DNA of 64,000 nucleotides from NCBI RefSeq assembly GCF_003946555.1, contig NZ_RHOO01000004.1, positions 62,001-126,000 of the forward strand, read 5' to 3'. Shown here piece after piece: positions 56,191 to 64,000 of the stretch. This stretch comes from Companilactobacillus hulinensis. Lineage in GTDB: Bacteria; Bacillota; Bacilli; Lactobacillales; Lactobacillaceae. A program made the position numbers and the translations under genes. Numbering within the stretch: position 1 is the stretch's first letter; each line of letters starts with the position of its first letter. The notes below the pieces were generated by a model. That model ran no database searches and was not told the DNA's origin. It was given only the letters and a program-made list of their open reading frames with translations.

Positions 56191-59100
56191 CTATTTCTCT
56201 GATTTAGTACTTGTTGATTCGGCTGATTGTTGTTCTTCAAGCTTCTTAGCTTCTTCTTCAGCACGTTTTTGTTCTTGTTGTTTAGCAAACTTAGATAGAG
56301 CGTCAATACTTACTGTATCTTCATCTTCATCCATATCTCTAAGTTCGATTTCTTTGTTATGAGAATCAAGAACCTTCATATCAAGTCCTAAGGCTTGTAA
56401 TTCTTTAACCAGAACACGGAATGATTCCGGAACACCTGGCTTAGGAATACTCTCACCTTTGACGATAGCTTCGTATGTCTTAACACGACCGACGATATCA
56501 TCTGACTTGTATGTCAAGATTTCTTGAAGTGTATAAGCAGCACCATAAGCTTCAAGTGCCCAAACTTCCATTTCACCAAATCTCTGTCCACCAAATTGTG
56601 CTTTACCACCAAGTGGTTGTTGAGTAACTAGTGAGTATGGTCCGATTGAACGAGCATGTAACTTATCATCAACCATGTGGGCTAACTTCATGTAGTACAT
56701 GACACCAACGGCAACACGGTTCTTGAATGGTTCACCAGTACGTCCATCATAAAGGATCGACTTACCATCTGAATCCATATCGGCTTCTTTAACAATATCC
56801 CATAATTCATCATCTTGAACACCATCGAAAACAGGTGTTGCAACGTGGATACCAAGTTTTCTAGCAGCCATACCCAAGTGAAGATCTAGAACCTGTCCAA
56901 TGTTCATACGAGATGGAACACCCATTGGGTTCAATAGAATATCTACTGGAGTACCATCTGGCATATATGGCATATCTTCTTGAGGTACAACGATTGAAAC
57001 AGTACCTTTGTTACCATGACGTCCGGCCATCTTGTCACCAACTTGAATCTTACGCTTTTGAGCGATGTAAACACGAACAAGCATGTTAACACCAGGGTCT
57101 AATTCATCGCCGGCTTCACGAGTAAATACCTTAACGTCTTGGATAATACCGCCACCACCATGTGGTACACGGAGTGAAGTATCACGAACTTCACGAGCTT
57201 TTTCACCGAAAATAGCATGCAATAGTCTTTCTTCGGCTGATAATTCTGTAACACCCTTAGGTGTAACCTTACCAACTAAGATATCTCCATCACGTACTTC
57301 GGCACCAATACGGATAATACCGAACTCATCAAGATCTTTAAGTGATTCCTCACCAACGTTAGGAATTTCACGTGTGATCTCTTCAGGTCCAAGTTTTGTA
57401 TCACGAGCTTCTGATTCATACTCTTCAATATGGATTGAAGTATAAGCATCTTCACGTACAAGTTTCTCTGAAAGCACAATGGCATCTTCGTAGTTGTACA
57501 TGTTCCATGTCATGAAGGCAATAAGTGGGTTTTGACCAAGAGCTAATTCACCATTTTCCATAGCAGGACCATCAGCAATAATATCGCCGGCCTTAACTAC
57601 TTCACCCTTGCGAGCAATAGGTCTTTGGTTGTAACTCTTACCATTATTTGAACGACGGAATTTTGTAACTTTATATTCATCAGTTGTTCCATCATCGTCA
57701 CGTTTGATAGTGATCTTCTTAGCATCAACATATTCGATAGTACCAGCATGTTTAGCTAACAAGGCAGCACCAGAATCGTGCGCAGCAATATATTCCATAC
57801 TTGTACCAACTAGTGGTGCGTGTGGATTAACTAAAGGAACAGCTTGACGTTGCATGTTGGCACCCATCAAAGCACGGTTAGAATCATCGTTTTCCAAGAA
57901 AGGAATACATGCAGTAGCAACGGAAACAACTTGCTTAGGTGAAACGTCCATGTAATCGACTTTTTCAGGTGTTGTTTCAATATTGTCATCTTTGTGACGA
58001 GCCAAAATTGTGTTATCAACAAATGAACCATCATCGTTTAATAGAGTATTAGCCTGAGCAACAATGTAATTATCTTCTTCATCGGCTGTTAAGTAGTCGA
58101 TCTTATCTGTAACTTTATGTGTATCCCATGAAACACGACGATATGGTGTTTCGATGAAACCATATTTATTAATAATGGCATAACTGGCCAAGTTATTAAT
58201 AAGTCCGATATTAGGACCTTCGGGAGTTTCGATTGGGCACATACGACCATAGTGAGTATAGTGAACATCACGAACTTCATATCCGGCACGATCACGAGTC
58301 AAACCACCAGGTCCAAGGGCAGATAGACGACGCTTGTGTTCTAGCTCACCAAGCGGATTAGTCTGATCCATGAACTGTGACAATTGTGATGAACCAAAGA
58401 ATTCCTTGATTGAAGCCACAACAGGTCTAATGTTGATCAATTGTTGAGGTGTAACAGTAGCTGAGTCTTGAATTGACATTCTTTCACGTACAACACGTTC
58501 CATACGTGACAAACCAATACGGAATTGATTTTGAAGTAATTCACCGACTGAACGAATACGACGGTTACCCAAGTGATCAATATCATCAGTTGAACCAATG
58601 CCTTCTTTAAGGTTCAAGAAGTAGTTGATTCCAGCCAAGATATCAGCAGGTGTAATAACACGAAGCTTTTCATCAATATGACCGTTACCGATAATATTAA
58701 CAACTTTTTCATTGTCAGCTTCTGAGTAGATCTTAATAATTTGAACAGTGATTGGGTCTGTTAGGACACCTTCATCAGAAGGTTGAAGTGTAACAGTCTT
58801 GAAGTCTTCACGATCAAGGTATGGGCTAAGTTTGCTCATAGCATCGCGGTCCAAAACAGTATCCTTAGGAAGGATAACTTCACCTGTATCAGGGTCAGCT
58901 AATGTTTCAGCCAATGTCTTATTCAATAATCTAGTCTTAAGGTTAAGCTTCTTGTTGACCTTGTAACGACCAACAGATGCCATATCGTAACGACGTGGGT
59001 CAAAGAATCTAGCATAGAGCAATGAACGAGAACTGTCAGCAGTCTTAGGTTCACCAGGACGTAATCTTTCATAAACATCCTTCAATGCTTCTTCAACACG

Positions 59101-59796
59101 TGAGTCGCTTGTATCTTTGTGAACATCTTTTTCAAGAGTGGCGTTCAATGTATCGTTCTCACCAAAGATATCAAGAATTTCAGAATCTTCACCGAAACCT
59201 AATGTTCTGATCAATTCAGAAATAGGTAGCTTTCTAGTTCTATCGATTCTTACATATGCAAGACCCTTAGCGTCTGTTTCATATTCCAACCAAGCACCAC
59301 GGTTAGGAATAACAGTTGTTCCGAAGTTAACACGACCGTTCTTATCAGTATCTTGATTGTAATAGATACCAGGTGAACGTACTAATTGTGAAACAATAAC
59401 ACGTTCGGCACCATTAATAATGAAAGTACCTTGTTCAGTCATGATTGGGAAATCACCGAAGAAAACATCTTGAGTCTTGATTTCACCAGTTTCGTGGTTA
59501 GTCAATTTCAAAGTGACATGCAATGGTGCTGAAAAGTTAGCATCATGTTGTCTTGCTTCTTCAACGGTATACTTAGGTTCTAGTAATTTGTAGTCAACGT
59601 ATTCCAATGAAAGATTTCCAGCAAAATCATCAATAGGCATAATATCATCAAACATGTCTTTTAGACCTTCATCTAAAAACCAGTTGTATGAGTTTGTTTG
59701 AATGTCTATCAAATTTGGCAGTGGAAGTACTTCCTTGATCTTTGCATAACTACGACGAACACGGTGTGCACCATAATTAACGTTATGATAAGTCAA
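56191..59796 (-). CDS. rpoB: RNA polymerase beta subunit
   Basis: Catalytic subunit, 1201 residues. The start is TTG 59796 ([20 protein letters not shown]) with GAGGTGAA just upstream. A frame ten codons longer begins before that ribosome site and is not used. The rifampicin-binding region reads [20 protein letters not shown] followed by [12 protein letters not shown], i.e. wild type. The C-terminal region includes [14 protein letters not shown] and [21 protein letters not shown] Lys/Glu-rich tail follows. Confidence 0.99.
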   Translation of the reverse strand: MTYHNVNYGAHRVRRSYAKIKEVLPLPNLIDIQTNSYNWFLDEGLKDMFDDIMPIDDFAGNLSLEYVDYKLLEPKYTVEEARQHDANFSAPLHVTLKLTNHETGEIKTQDVFFGDFPIMTEQGTFIINGAERVIVSQLVRSPGIYYNQDTDKNGRVNFGTTVIPNRGAWLEYETDAKGLAYVRIDRTRKLPISELIRTLGFGEDSEILDIFGENDTLNATLEKDVHKDTSDSRVEEALKDVYERLRPGEPKTADSSRSLLYARFFDPRRYDMASVGRYKVNKKLNLKTRLLNKTLAETLADPDTGEVILPKDTVLDRDAMSKLSPYLDREDFKTVTLQPSDEGVLTDPITVQIIKIYSEADNEKVVNIIGNGHIDEKLRVITPADILAGINYFLNLKEGIGSTDDIDHLGNRRIRSVGELLQNQFRIGLSRMERVVRERMSIQDSATVTPQQLINIRPVVASIKEFFGSSQLSQFMDQTNPLGELEHKRRLSALGPGGLTRDRAGYEVRDVHYTHYGRMCPIETPEGPNIGLINNLASYAIINKYGFIETPYRRVSWDTHKVTDKIDYLTADEEDNYIVAQANTLLNDDGSFVDNTILARHKDDNIETTPEKVDYMDVSPKQVVSVATACIPFLENDDSNRALMGANMQRQAVPLVNPHAPLVGTSMEYIAAHDSGAALLAKHAGTIEYVDAKKITIKRDDDGTTDEYKVTKFRRSNNGKSYNQRPIARKGEVVKAGDIIADGPAMENGELALGQNPLIAFMTWNMYNYEDAIVLSEKLVREDAYTSIHIEEYESEARDTKLGPEEITREIPNVGEESLKDLDEFGIIRIGAEVRDGDILVGKVTPKGVTELSAEERLLHAIFGEKAREVRDTSLRVPHGGGGIIQDVKVFTREAGDELDPGVNMLVRVYIAQKRKIQVGDKMAGRHGNKGTVSIVVPQEDMPYMPDGTPVDILLNPMGVPSRMNIGQVLDLHLGMAARKLGIHVATPVFDGVQDDELWDIVKEADMDSDGKSILYDGRTGEPFKNRVAVGVMYYMKLAHMVDDKLHARSIGPYSLVTQQPLGGKAQFGGQRFGEMEVWALEAYGAAYTLQEILTYKSDDIVGRVKTYEAIVKGESIPKPGVPESFRVLVKELQALGLDMKVLDSHNKEIELRDMDEDEDTVSIDALSKFAKQQEQKRAEEEAKKLEEQQSAESTSTKSEK

Positions 59797-59900
59797 ATTT
59801 TTCACCTCAACATATAATTTGTTCAAAAAATAACTTAACCAGTAATATTACAATTGTGTTACAAATTGTAAGAAAACGGTTTAAATACCGGTTTTTAGGC

Positions 59901-60038
59901 AAAAAAAAACCAAAAATAGAACTTACTTCTATTTTCGATTTCTTCTATACGGCATCACCACGGACAATAGATCGCGGCTTACGTTTTGAACTTTAAATCT
60001 CATAGAAAGATAATACTCGGAATCATTATCATTGTCAA
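59901..60038 (-). promoter_or_regulatory. rpoB promoter and attenuator-like leader (Lacto-rpoB-like)
   Basis: On the minus strand TTGACA (60033-60038), 17 bp, TATTAT (60010-60015) form a strong promoter. The leader of about 200 nt contains a G+C-richer core (GTAAGCCGCGATC ... GTCCGTGGTGATGCC). This is followed by a complete intrinsic terminator: AAAATAGAA/TTCTATTTT (59927-59935 with 59913-59921), then GGTTTTTTTTT. A terminator before the gene implies attenuation. The arrangement recalls the Lacto-rpoB motif described upstream of rpoB in Lactobacillales; identity needs a covariance-model check. Confidence 0.7.
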
Positions 60039-60052
60039 TAGTCAAGTATTTT

Positions 60053-62545
60053 TTAATGAGTTAATGACTTACCGATTTTTTTATCTTTAACATCTTTCTT
60101 CTCAGCAACACTGATAGATAGCTTGCCTTGTTTAGAACCAACCTTGATTGTGTCCCCTTCACTGACCTTATTCATCAGTAATAATTCACTTACTGGATCT
60201 TCAATCTCACGTTGAATTGTTCTTCTCATTGGACGAGCACCATATTCTGGATTATATCCGTCCTTAACCAAGTCGCTATAAGCAGATGGTGAAATAACAA
60301 GTTCAATTTTTCTTTCTTCAAGACGTTTCTTAAGATTATTGCTCATGATCTTAGCAATTGCCTTAAGTTGGTCTTTATCAAGAGCCTTGAAGACGATTGT
60401 TTCGTCAACACGGTTCAGGAACTCTGGTCTGAAGAATTTCTTTAATTCAGTATTGATACGTTGTTCCATTTCCTTATAATCATCGTGAACATCTTTGGCG
60501 CCAAATCCAACGGACTTGTCATCTTGCAATGCACGAGCACCCAAGTTAGATGTCATGATAATAATTGTGTTTCTGAAGTCGACCTTGCGACCCTTAGCAT
60601 CTGTCAAGATACCATCATCTAGTACTTGTAATAGTAGGTTGAAGACATCAGGGTGAGCCTTTTCAACTTCATCAAGTAGGATTACTGAATATGGTTCATT
60701 CTTAACTTTTTCAGTTAATTGACCACCTTCATCAAATCCAACATATCCGGGTGCTGAACCAATCAACTTAGAAGTACTGTATTGTTCCATGTATTCTGAC
60801 ATATCAACACGAATCAGATTATCCTCTGATCCAAACATTACTTCGGCAATTGACTTAGCAAGCTCTGTCTTACCGACACCAGTAGGTCCAAGGAACATAA
60901 ATGAACCAATTGGACGACTTGGATCCTTCATACCACTTCTGGCACGACGGATAGCACGTGAAACAGCACTAATAGCATCATTTTGACCAATAACACGCTT
61001 GTGGAGTTCTTTTTCAAGGTTAAGTAGTCGTTCGCTCTCTTTACGAGTAATCTGCTTAACTGGAACACCAGTCCATTCAGCGATGATTTCGGCAATATCA
61101 TCAACCTTAACAACAGGCTTCTTCAAACGTCCATTGTCCTGGTCCTCTTTGATCTTGGCAATCTTCTCTTGAACATCTTGTTCATGTTCACGAATCTGAG
61201 CAGCCTTTTCAAAGTCTTGATCCAAAATTGCGTTGTTCTTATCATTAATCAACTTCATTGACTCATCAGTCAACTTCTCAAGTTCATTATTCTTCGAAAC
61301 ATTATGAATACGAACTTTAGCAGAAGCCTCATCCATTAAGTCAATTGCCTTGTCAGGCAAGAAACGATTAGTTAGATAACGTGATGACAATTTAACGGCT
61401 GCATGGATTGCTTCATCAGAAATTGTTAAGCCATGATGTTGTTCATATCTAGGACGCAAGCCTTCAAGAATCTTAACTGATTCTTCTTCGCTTGGCTCTT
61501 CAATATGTACTTGAGCAAAACGACGTTCCAAAGCAGTATCTTTTTCAATGTACTTTTGATATTCATTTAATGTAGTAGCACCGATCAATTGCAACTCACC
61601 ACGAGCAAGTGCTGGCTTCAAAATATTAGAAGCATCAATAGCACCTTCAGCACCACCGGCACCGATCAAAGTGTGTAATTCATCGATGAATAAAATAACA
61701 TGCTTATCTTTATAAATTTCTTCGATAATCTTCTTCAATCTATCTTCAAACTCACCACGATACTTAGTACCAGCAACAAGTGAACCCATATCAAGCATCA
61801 TGATACGTTTGTTCTGCATATCAAGTGGAACTTCCTTCTTGACGATAGCATTAGCTAAGCCTTCAGCAATCGCAGTCTTACCAACACCAGGCTCACCAAC
61901 TAGAACTGGATTGTTCTTAGTTCTACGGCTAAGGATCTGAATTGTACGTTCAACTTCCTTCTCACGTCCGATAACAGGGTCGATTTGATTCTCTGCAGCA
62001 ATTTTTGTCAAATCACGAGCAAGTGAATCAAGTGTAGGTGTACCAGCAACTTCCTTTTTCTTCTGATTCATTCCCATACCACGACGAGTTGTCTTGTTAG
62101 ACATGCCCATCTTATTGAGTAGTAGACTCTTTGTCTTTGTGAGACTTAATCCCAAATTGGATAAAATACGATTTGCCAAATTATCAGCATCGTCCAAGAT
62201 AGCAAGTAGGATATGTTCAGTTCCAATACGACTTGTATTGTACTGATTTGAAATTTCCTCGGAACTAGCAAGAATTGTTTGTCCCTTAGGTGAATATGGT
62301 AGATAAATTCCTTTAGCGGTATTAGATGAGACATCTCCGTAGCCAGTTAGATGTTCAATTTCCTCTGAAACATCCTTATCGCTAACAGCCAAGTCTCGTA
62401 AAGTAATACCGGCGATACCATCATTCTCCATTGTTAGACCTAATAAAATGTGTTCTGTACCAACAGCATTATGATGAAATGTTTTAGCTTGATCTTGGGC
62501 TAAAACAAGTGCGTTTTTAGCGCTTTCGGTAAATACTTTGTCCAT
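60053..62545 (-). CDS. clpC: ClpC-type Clp ATPase
   Basis: Hexameric unfoldase that feeds proteins to ClpP, 830 residues. It has the N-terminal repeat domain (about 1-145). The first AAA+ module has Walker A GEPGVGKT near residue 217. A middle domain with a UVR-like segment [19 protein letters not shown] follows. The second AAA+ module has Walker [21 protein letters not shown] precedes the C-terminal D2-small domain. The gene is monocistronic, directly upstream of the rpoB promoter. Unlike Bacillus it is not in a ctsR operon. Confidence 0.96.
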   Translation of the reverse strand: MDKVFTESAKNALVLAQDQAKTFHHNAVGTEHILLGLTMENDGIAGITLRDLAVSDKDVSEEIEHLTGYGDVSSNTAKGIYLPYSPKGQTILASSEEISNQYNTSRIGTEHILLAILDDADNLANRILSNLGLSLTKTKSLLLNKMGMSNKTTRRGMGMNQKKKEVAGTPTLDSLARDLTKIAAENQIDPVIGREKEVERTIQILSRRTKNNPVLVGEPGVGKTAIAEGLANAIVKKEVPLDMQNKRIMMLDMGSLVAGTKYRGEFEDRLKKIIEEIYKDKHVILFIDELHTLIGAGGAEGAIDASNILKPALARGELQLIGATTLNEYQKYIEKDTALERRFAQVHIEEPSEEESVKILEGLRPRYEQHHGLTISDEAIHAAVKLSSRYLTNRFLPDKAIDLMDEASAKVRIHNVSKNNELEKLTDESMKLINDKNNAILDQDFEKAAQIREHEQDVQEKIAKIKEDQDNGRLKKPVVKVDDIAEIIAEWTGVPVKQITRKESERLLNLEKELHKRVIGQNDAISAVSRAIRRARSGMKDPSRPIGSFMFLGPTGVGKTELAKSIAEVMFGSEDNLIRVDMSEYMEQYSTSKLIGSAPGYVGFDEGGQLTEKVKNEPYSVILLDEVEKAHPDVFNLLLQVLDDGILTDAKGRKVDFRNTIIIMTSNLGARALQDDKSVGFGAKDVHDDYKEMEQRINTELKKFFRPEFLNRVDETIVFKALDKDQLKAIAKIMSNNLKKRLEERKIELVISPSAYSDLVKDGYNPEYGARPMRRTIQREIEDPVSELLLMNKVSEGDTIKVGSKQGKLSISVAEKKDVKDKKIGKSLTH

Positions 62546-62575
62546 GATAACTACCTCGACTTATAAATTCTTTAG

Positions 62576-62650
62576 TGTAGAAAGTATAATTCTGTTGTGT
62601 AAAAATGCAAGTGATTAAGCTCAAAGTGGGAACTAACCACCAATTCCACA
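62576..62650 (-). promoter_or_regulatory. Putative clpC promoter and inverted repeat
   Basis: On the minus strand TTGCAT, a 16-bp spacer and TATACT (near 62585-62612) form a plausible promoter. Upstream, an imperfect inverted repeat GTGGAATT/AGTTCCCAC (62626-62650) could bind a regulator. No CtsR heptad repeat or CIRCE element was found by eye. Confidence 0.4.
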
Positions 62651-62781
62651 AAAAAGTTTGGTTTCTATATTAACACGATTATAAATTAATTTGTTACAAA
62701 ATCACTTATTGATTAACAAAATGATTTCTTACCACTATTATTACACATTTTTCATAATCTCATTACTAATTAGACGCAAAC

Positions 62782-62825
62782 AAAAGAGTTCATCGACTCA
62801 TTGTATAGAATCGATGAACTCTTTT
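62782..62825 (-). terminator. Terminator of the tRNA operon
   Basis: AAAAGAGTTCATCGA/TCGATGAACTCTTTT, a 15-bp perfect stem, with a T-run on the minus strand directly after tRNA-Pro. Confidence 0.92.
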
Positions 62826-62837
62826 AATTGTTTTGGA

Positions 62838-62911
62838 TCGGGAAAACAAGATTCGAACTTGCGACCCCCGCGCCCCGAACGCGATGCTCTGCCAAGCTGA
62901 GCTACTTCCCG
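62838..62911 (-). tRNA. tRNA-Pro (CGG)
   Basis: Full cloverleaf on the minus strand: acceptor CGGGAAG with a G-T pair, D arm AGCTCAGCTTGGCAGAGC, and TTCGAAT in the T arm. The anticodon loop TTCGGGG gives anticodon CGG. The 3' CCA is not encoded. It is the last tRNA of the operon. Confidence 0.9.
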
Positions 62912-62931
62912 ATACAATCTGTTAATAATGA

Positions 62932-63003
62932 AGCGGAAGACGGGATTCGAACCCGCGACCCCCACCATGGCAAGGTGATGTTCTACCACTGAACTACTTC
63001 CGC
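62932..63003 (-). tRNA. tRNA-Gly (GCC)
   Basis: Cloverleaf on the minus strand with acceptor GCGGAAG/CTTCCGC, anticodon loop TTGCCAT (GCC) closed by TCACC/GGTGG, and T loop TTCGAAT. CCA is not encoded. Confidence 0.93.
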
Positions 63004-63007
63004 ATAA

Positions 63008-63080
63008 TGCCGACTAGAGGATTCGAACCTCCGACCCCCTGTTTACAAGACAGATGCTCTGCCAACTGAGCTAAGTCGGC
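63008..63080 (-). tRNA. tRNA-Thr (TGT)
   Basis: Cloverleaf with acceptor GCCGACT/AGTCGGC, D arm AGCTCAGTTGGCAGAGC and anticodon loop CTTGTAA (TGT). It starts 4 bp from tRNA-Gly. CCA is not encoded. Confidence 0.93.
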
Positions 63081-63130
63081 ATCAGTATAACACTTGTTGT
63101 AAAACCAATTCAATATCTTAAATATCGAAA

Positions 63131-63213
63131 TACGGGTGAAAGGACTTGAACCTTCATGTCCATTGGACACTAGAACCTAAATCTAGCGCGTCTGCCAATT
63201 CCGCCACACCCGC
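63131..63213 (-). tRNA. tRNA-Leu (TAG)
   Basis: Class II tRNA with a long variable arm (TGTCCAATGGACA). The acceptor GCGGGTG/CACCCGT has a terminal G-T pair. The anticodon loop ATTTAGG gives TAG. CCA is not encoded. Confidence 0.92.
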
Positions 63214-63258
63214 AAAAGTGTGATTACTTAATACCACTAAACTTACTTAAAAGTTTAA

Positions 63259-63331
63259 TGGAGGATACAGGGATCGAACCTGTGACCTCCTGCTTGTAAG
63301 GCAGATGCTCTCCCAGCTGAGCTAATCCTCC
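63259..63331 (-). tRNA. tRNA-Val (TAC)
   Basis: Cloverleaf with acceptor GGAGGAT/ATCCTCC, D arm AGCTCAGCTGGGAGAGC and anticodon loop CTTACAA (TAC). It is the first tRNA after the promoter. CCA is not encoded. Confidence 0.93.
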
Positions 63332-63359
63332 ATGTGTTCTTGTAACAAACAACTATATT

Positions 63360-63389
63360 ATTATACCCAATACAAATAAAAAAAGTCAA
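63360..63389 (-). promoter_or_regulatory. tRNA operon promoter
   Basis: On the minus strand TTGACT (63384-63389), an 18-bp spacer and TATAAT (63360-63365) lie about 25 bp before tRNA-Val. The -35 lies inside the terminator hairpin of the preceding transcript. Confidence 0.8.
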
Positions 63390-63410
63390 CGAAAATTCGT
63401 TAACTTTTTT
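63378..63410. terminator. Bidirectional terminator overlapping the tRNA promoter
   Basis: AGTCAACGAA/TTCGTTAACT stem (one mismatch) with A- and T-runs outside. On the minus strand it ends transcription arriving from lysS; on the plus strand it also carries a T-tract. Confidence 0.75.
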
Positions 63411-63435
63411 AAATTAATTATATTCGGTTTACTTC

Positions 63436-63578
63436 GGTTGCGAAATATTTCATCTGCCGTGGGACCGGTTCGAGCCTTGGGTGCGGTCTCTCACCTCGAC
63501 TTAAAGCTTTGCTTCGCAAATCTCCAAGCTCGTCCTGTGGCTTCGCCACTTACACGGCTGATGAAATATTTTGCAACC
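63436..63578 (+). repeat. Four-way-junction structured element, copy B
   Basis: The closing stem pairs GGTTGC-GAAATATTTCATC-t-GCCGTG (63436-63461) with CACGGC-t-GATGAAATATTTTGCAACC (63553-63578), nearly perfectly. Inside, read on the plus strand: GGGACCG / GCCTTGG / CGGTCTC (first hairpin, stem GACCG/CGGTC), a second hairpin with GCTTTGC-TTC-GCAAA, then CTCGTCCT and the third hairpin GTGGC-TTC-GCCAC. The shared junction words GTGGGACCG, GCCTTGG, GTCTC and CGTCCTGTG also occur in copy A. TCCGTTTTTT follows the closing stem on the plus strand, like a terminator tail. No protein is supported here. Confidence 0.7.
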
Positions 63579-63636
63579 TCCGTTTTTTGGGTAGCACATA
63601 AATTCAATCTAGATAGTACCAATTCAACTAGCCGGA

Positions 63637-63798
63637 GGTAAAAAGTAATGAGTCAGCTGTGATAGTGCTGTAGAACGGAGGTTTACCGTTCGTACAGCAC
63701 AGGACGACATTTGAAATCTGCGTTTTGTGCAGAGTTCAAATGCGAGACTTCAGACCAAGGCTGAAGTCGGTCCCACAGCAGACTCGTTACTTTTTACC
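63637..63798 (-). repeat. Four-way-junction structured element, copy A
   Basis: The closing stem pairs 63637-63661 with 63774-63798 (GGTAAAAAGTAA, GAGTC and GCTGTG blocks separated by single mismatches). Inside are three strong hairpins: GACTTCAG/CTGAAGTC (63746-63768), ATTTGAA...TTCAAAT with TCTGC/GCAGA (63709-63741), and GTGCTGTA/TACAGCAC (63665-63700). The junction words matching copy B (GTGGGACCG, GCCTTGG, GTCTC, CGTCCTGTG) read on the minus strand, so the two copies are inverted relative to each other. It lies 18 bp after the lysS stop and would be transcribed with it. I see nothing identifiable between the copies (63579-63636). Confidence 0.7.
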
Positions 63799-63816
63799 GT
63801 AGGCCCACGCCCACTA

Positions 63817-64000
<184 letters not shown>

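Noticed and set aside
28005-60986. Numerous frames of 60-170 codons opposite ribosomal, ecf, rpoB/rpoC and clpC genes
   Set aside because: They lie antisense or out of frame to highly conserved genes, lack ribosome sites and have low-complexity translations. They are shadows.
63438-63641. Open frame of 67 codons on the plus strand through structured copy B
   Set aside because: The frame runs through both arms of a near-perfect palindrome and its hairpins; composition is dictated by base pairing. There is no ribosome site at its start.

Overview
The window is a chromosomal segment of a low-G+C Firmicute, almost certainly a member of the Lactobacillaceae. Evidence: an H2O2-forming pyruvate oxidase, the clpC-rpoB-rpoC-rpsL-rpsG-fusA-S10 gene order, a short (80-residue) L24, an ECF transporter core next to truA/rplM/rpsI, strong GGAGG ribosome sites, and frequent TTG/GTG starts. 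A Companilactobacillus-like species is my guess; it is not proven by the sequence. No rRNA genes, insertion sequences, prophage or CRISPR array are visible.

Left part (1-28,200), accessory metabolism and stress. It opens with the end of pstB (phosphate uptake ATPase), then pyruvate oxidase with a cre-like site in its promoter, an amino-acid permease, and an XRE regulator behind a highly structured intergenic region. Next come a PadR/membrane-protein pair, a PAP2 phosphatase and a degraded stretch. A complete 2-aminoethylphosphonate module follows (phnD-phnC-phnE-phnE-phnX-phnW), joining ABC uptake to the two-step phosphonatase route. After it lie a YfcC-type carrier and a five-gene ABC transporter/two-component operon whose response-regulator gene carries an in-frame TAA. 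Then come a GNAT acetyltransferase, a baeRF (eRF1-like) protein, a MarR-ABC exporter operon with a perfect double palindromic operator, and a TPP-riboswitch-controlled HMP/thiamine-precursor ABC operon (thiamine-binding protein, ThiX, ThiY, ThiZ). An SRAP (YedK/HMCES-type) DNA-protein crosslink protein ends this part.

Right part (28,300-62,545), the translation/transcription core, all on the minus strand except a lone comC. In transcription order: clpC; rpoB-rpoC; two tandem alpha/beta hydrolases; rpsL-rpsG-fusA; the complete S10-spc-alpha cluster from rpsJ to rplQ, including secY, adk, infA and rpmJ; then ecfA1-ecfA2-ecfT-truA and rplM-rpsI. Several units have recognisable leaders or trailers: an attenuator-like rpoB leader, an S10 leader, an L13 leader, and a long hairpin downstream of rplQ resembling the L17 downstream element.

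Right edge (62,780-64,000). A five-tRNA operon (Val-Leu-Thr-Gly-Pro) is followed by about 480 bp of non-coding DNA before the 3' end of lysS. That gap holds two diverged copies, in opposite orientation, of a 143-162 nt element that folds into a 25-26 bp closing stem with three internal hairpins (a four-way junction) and conserved junction sequences. I recognise no family for it, and it is my main candidate for something undescribed.
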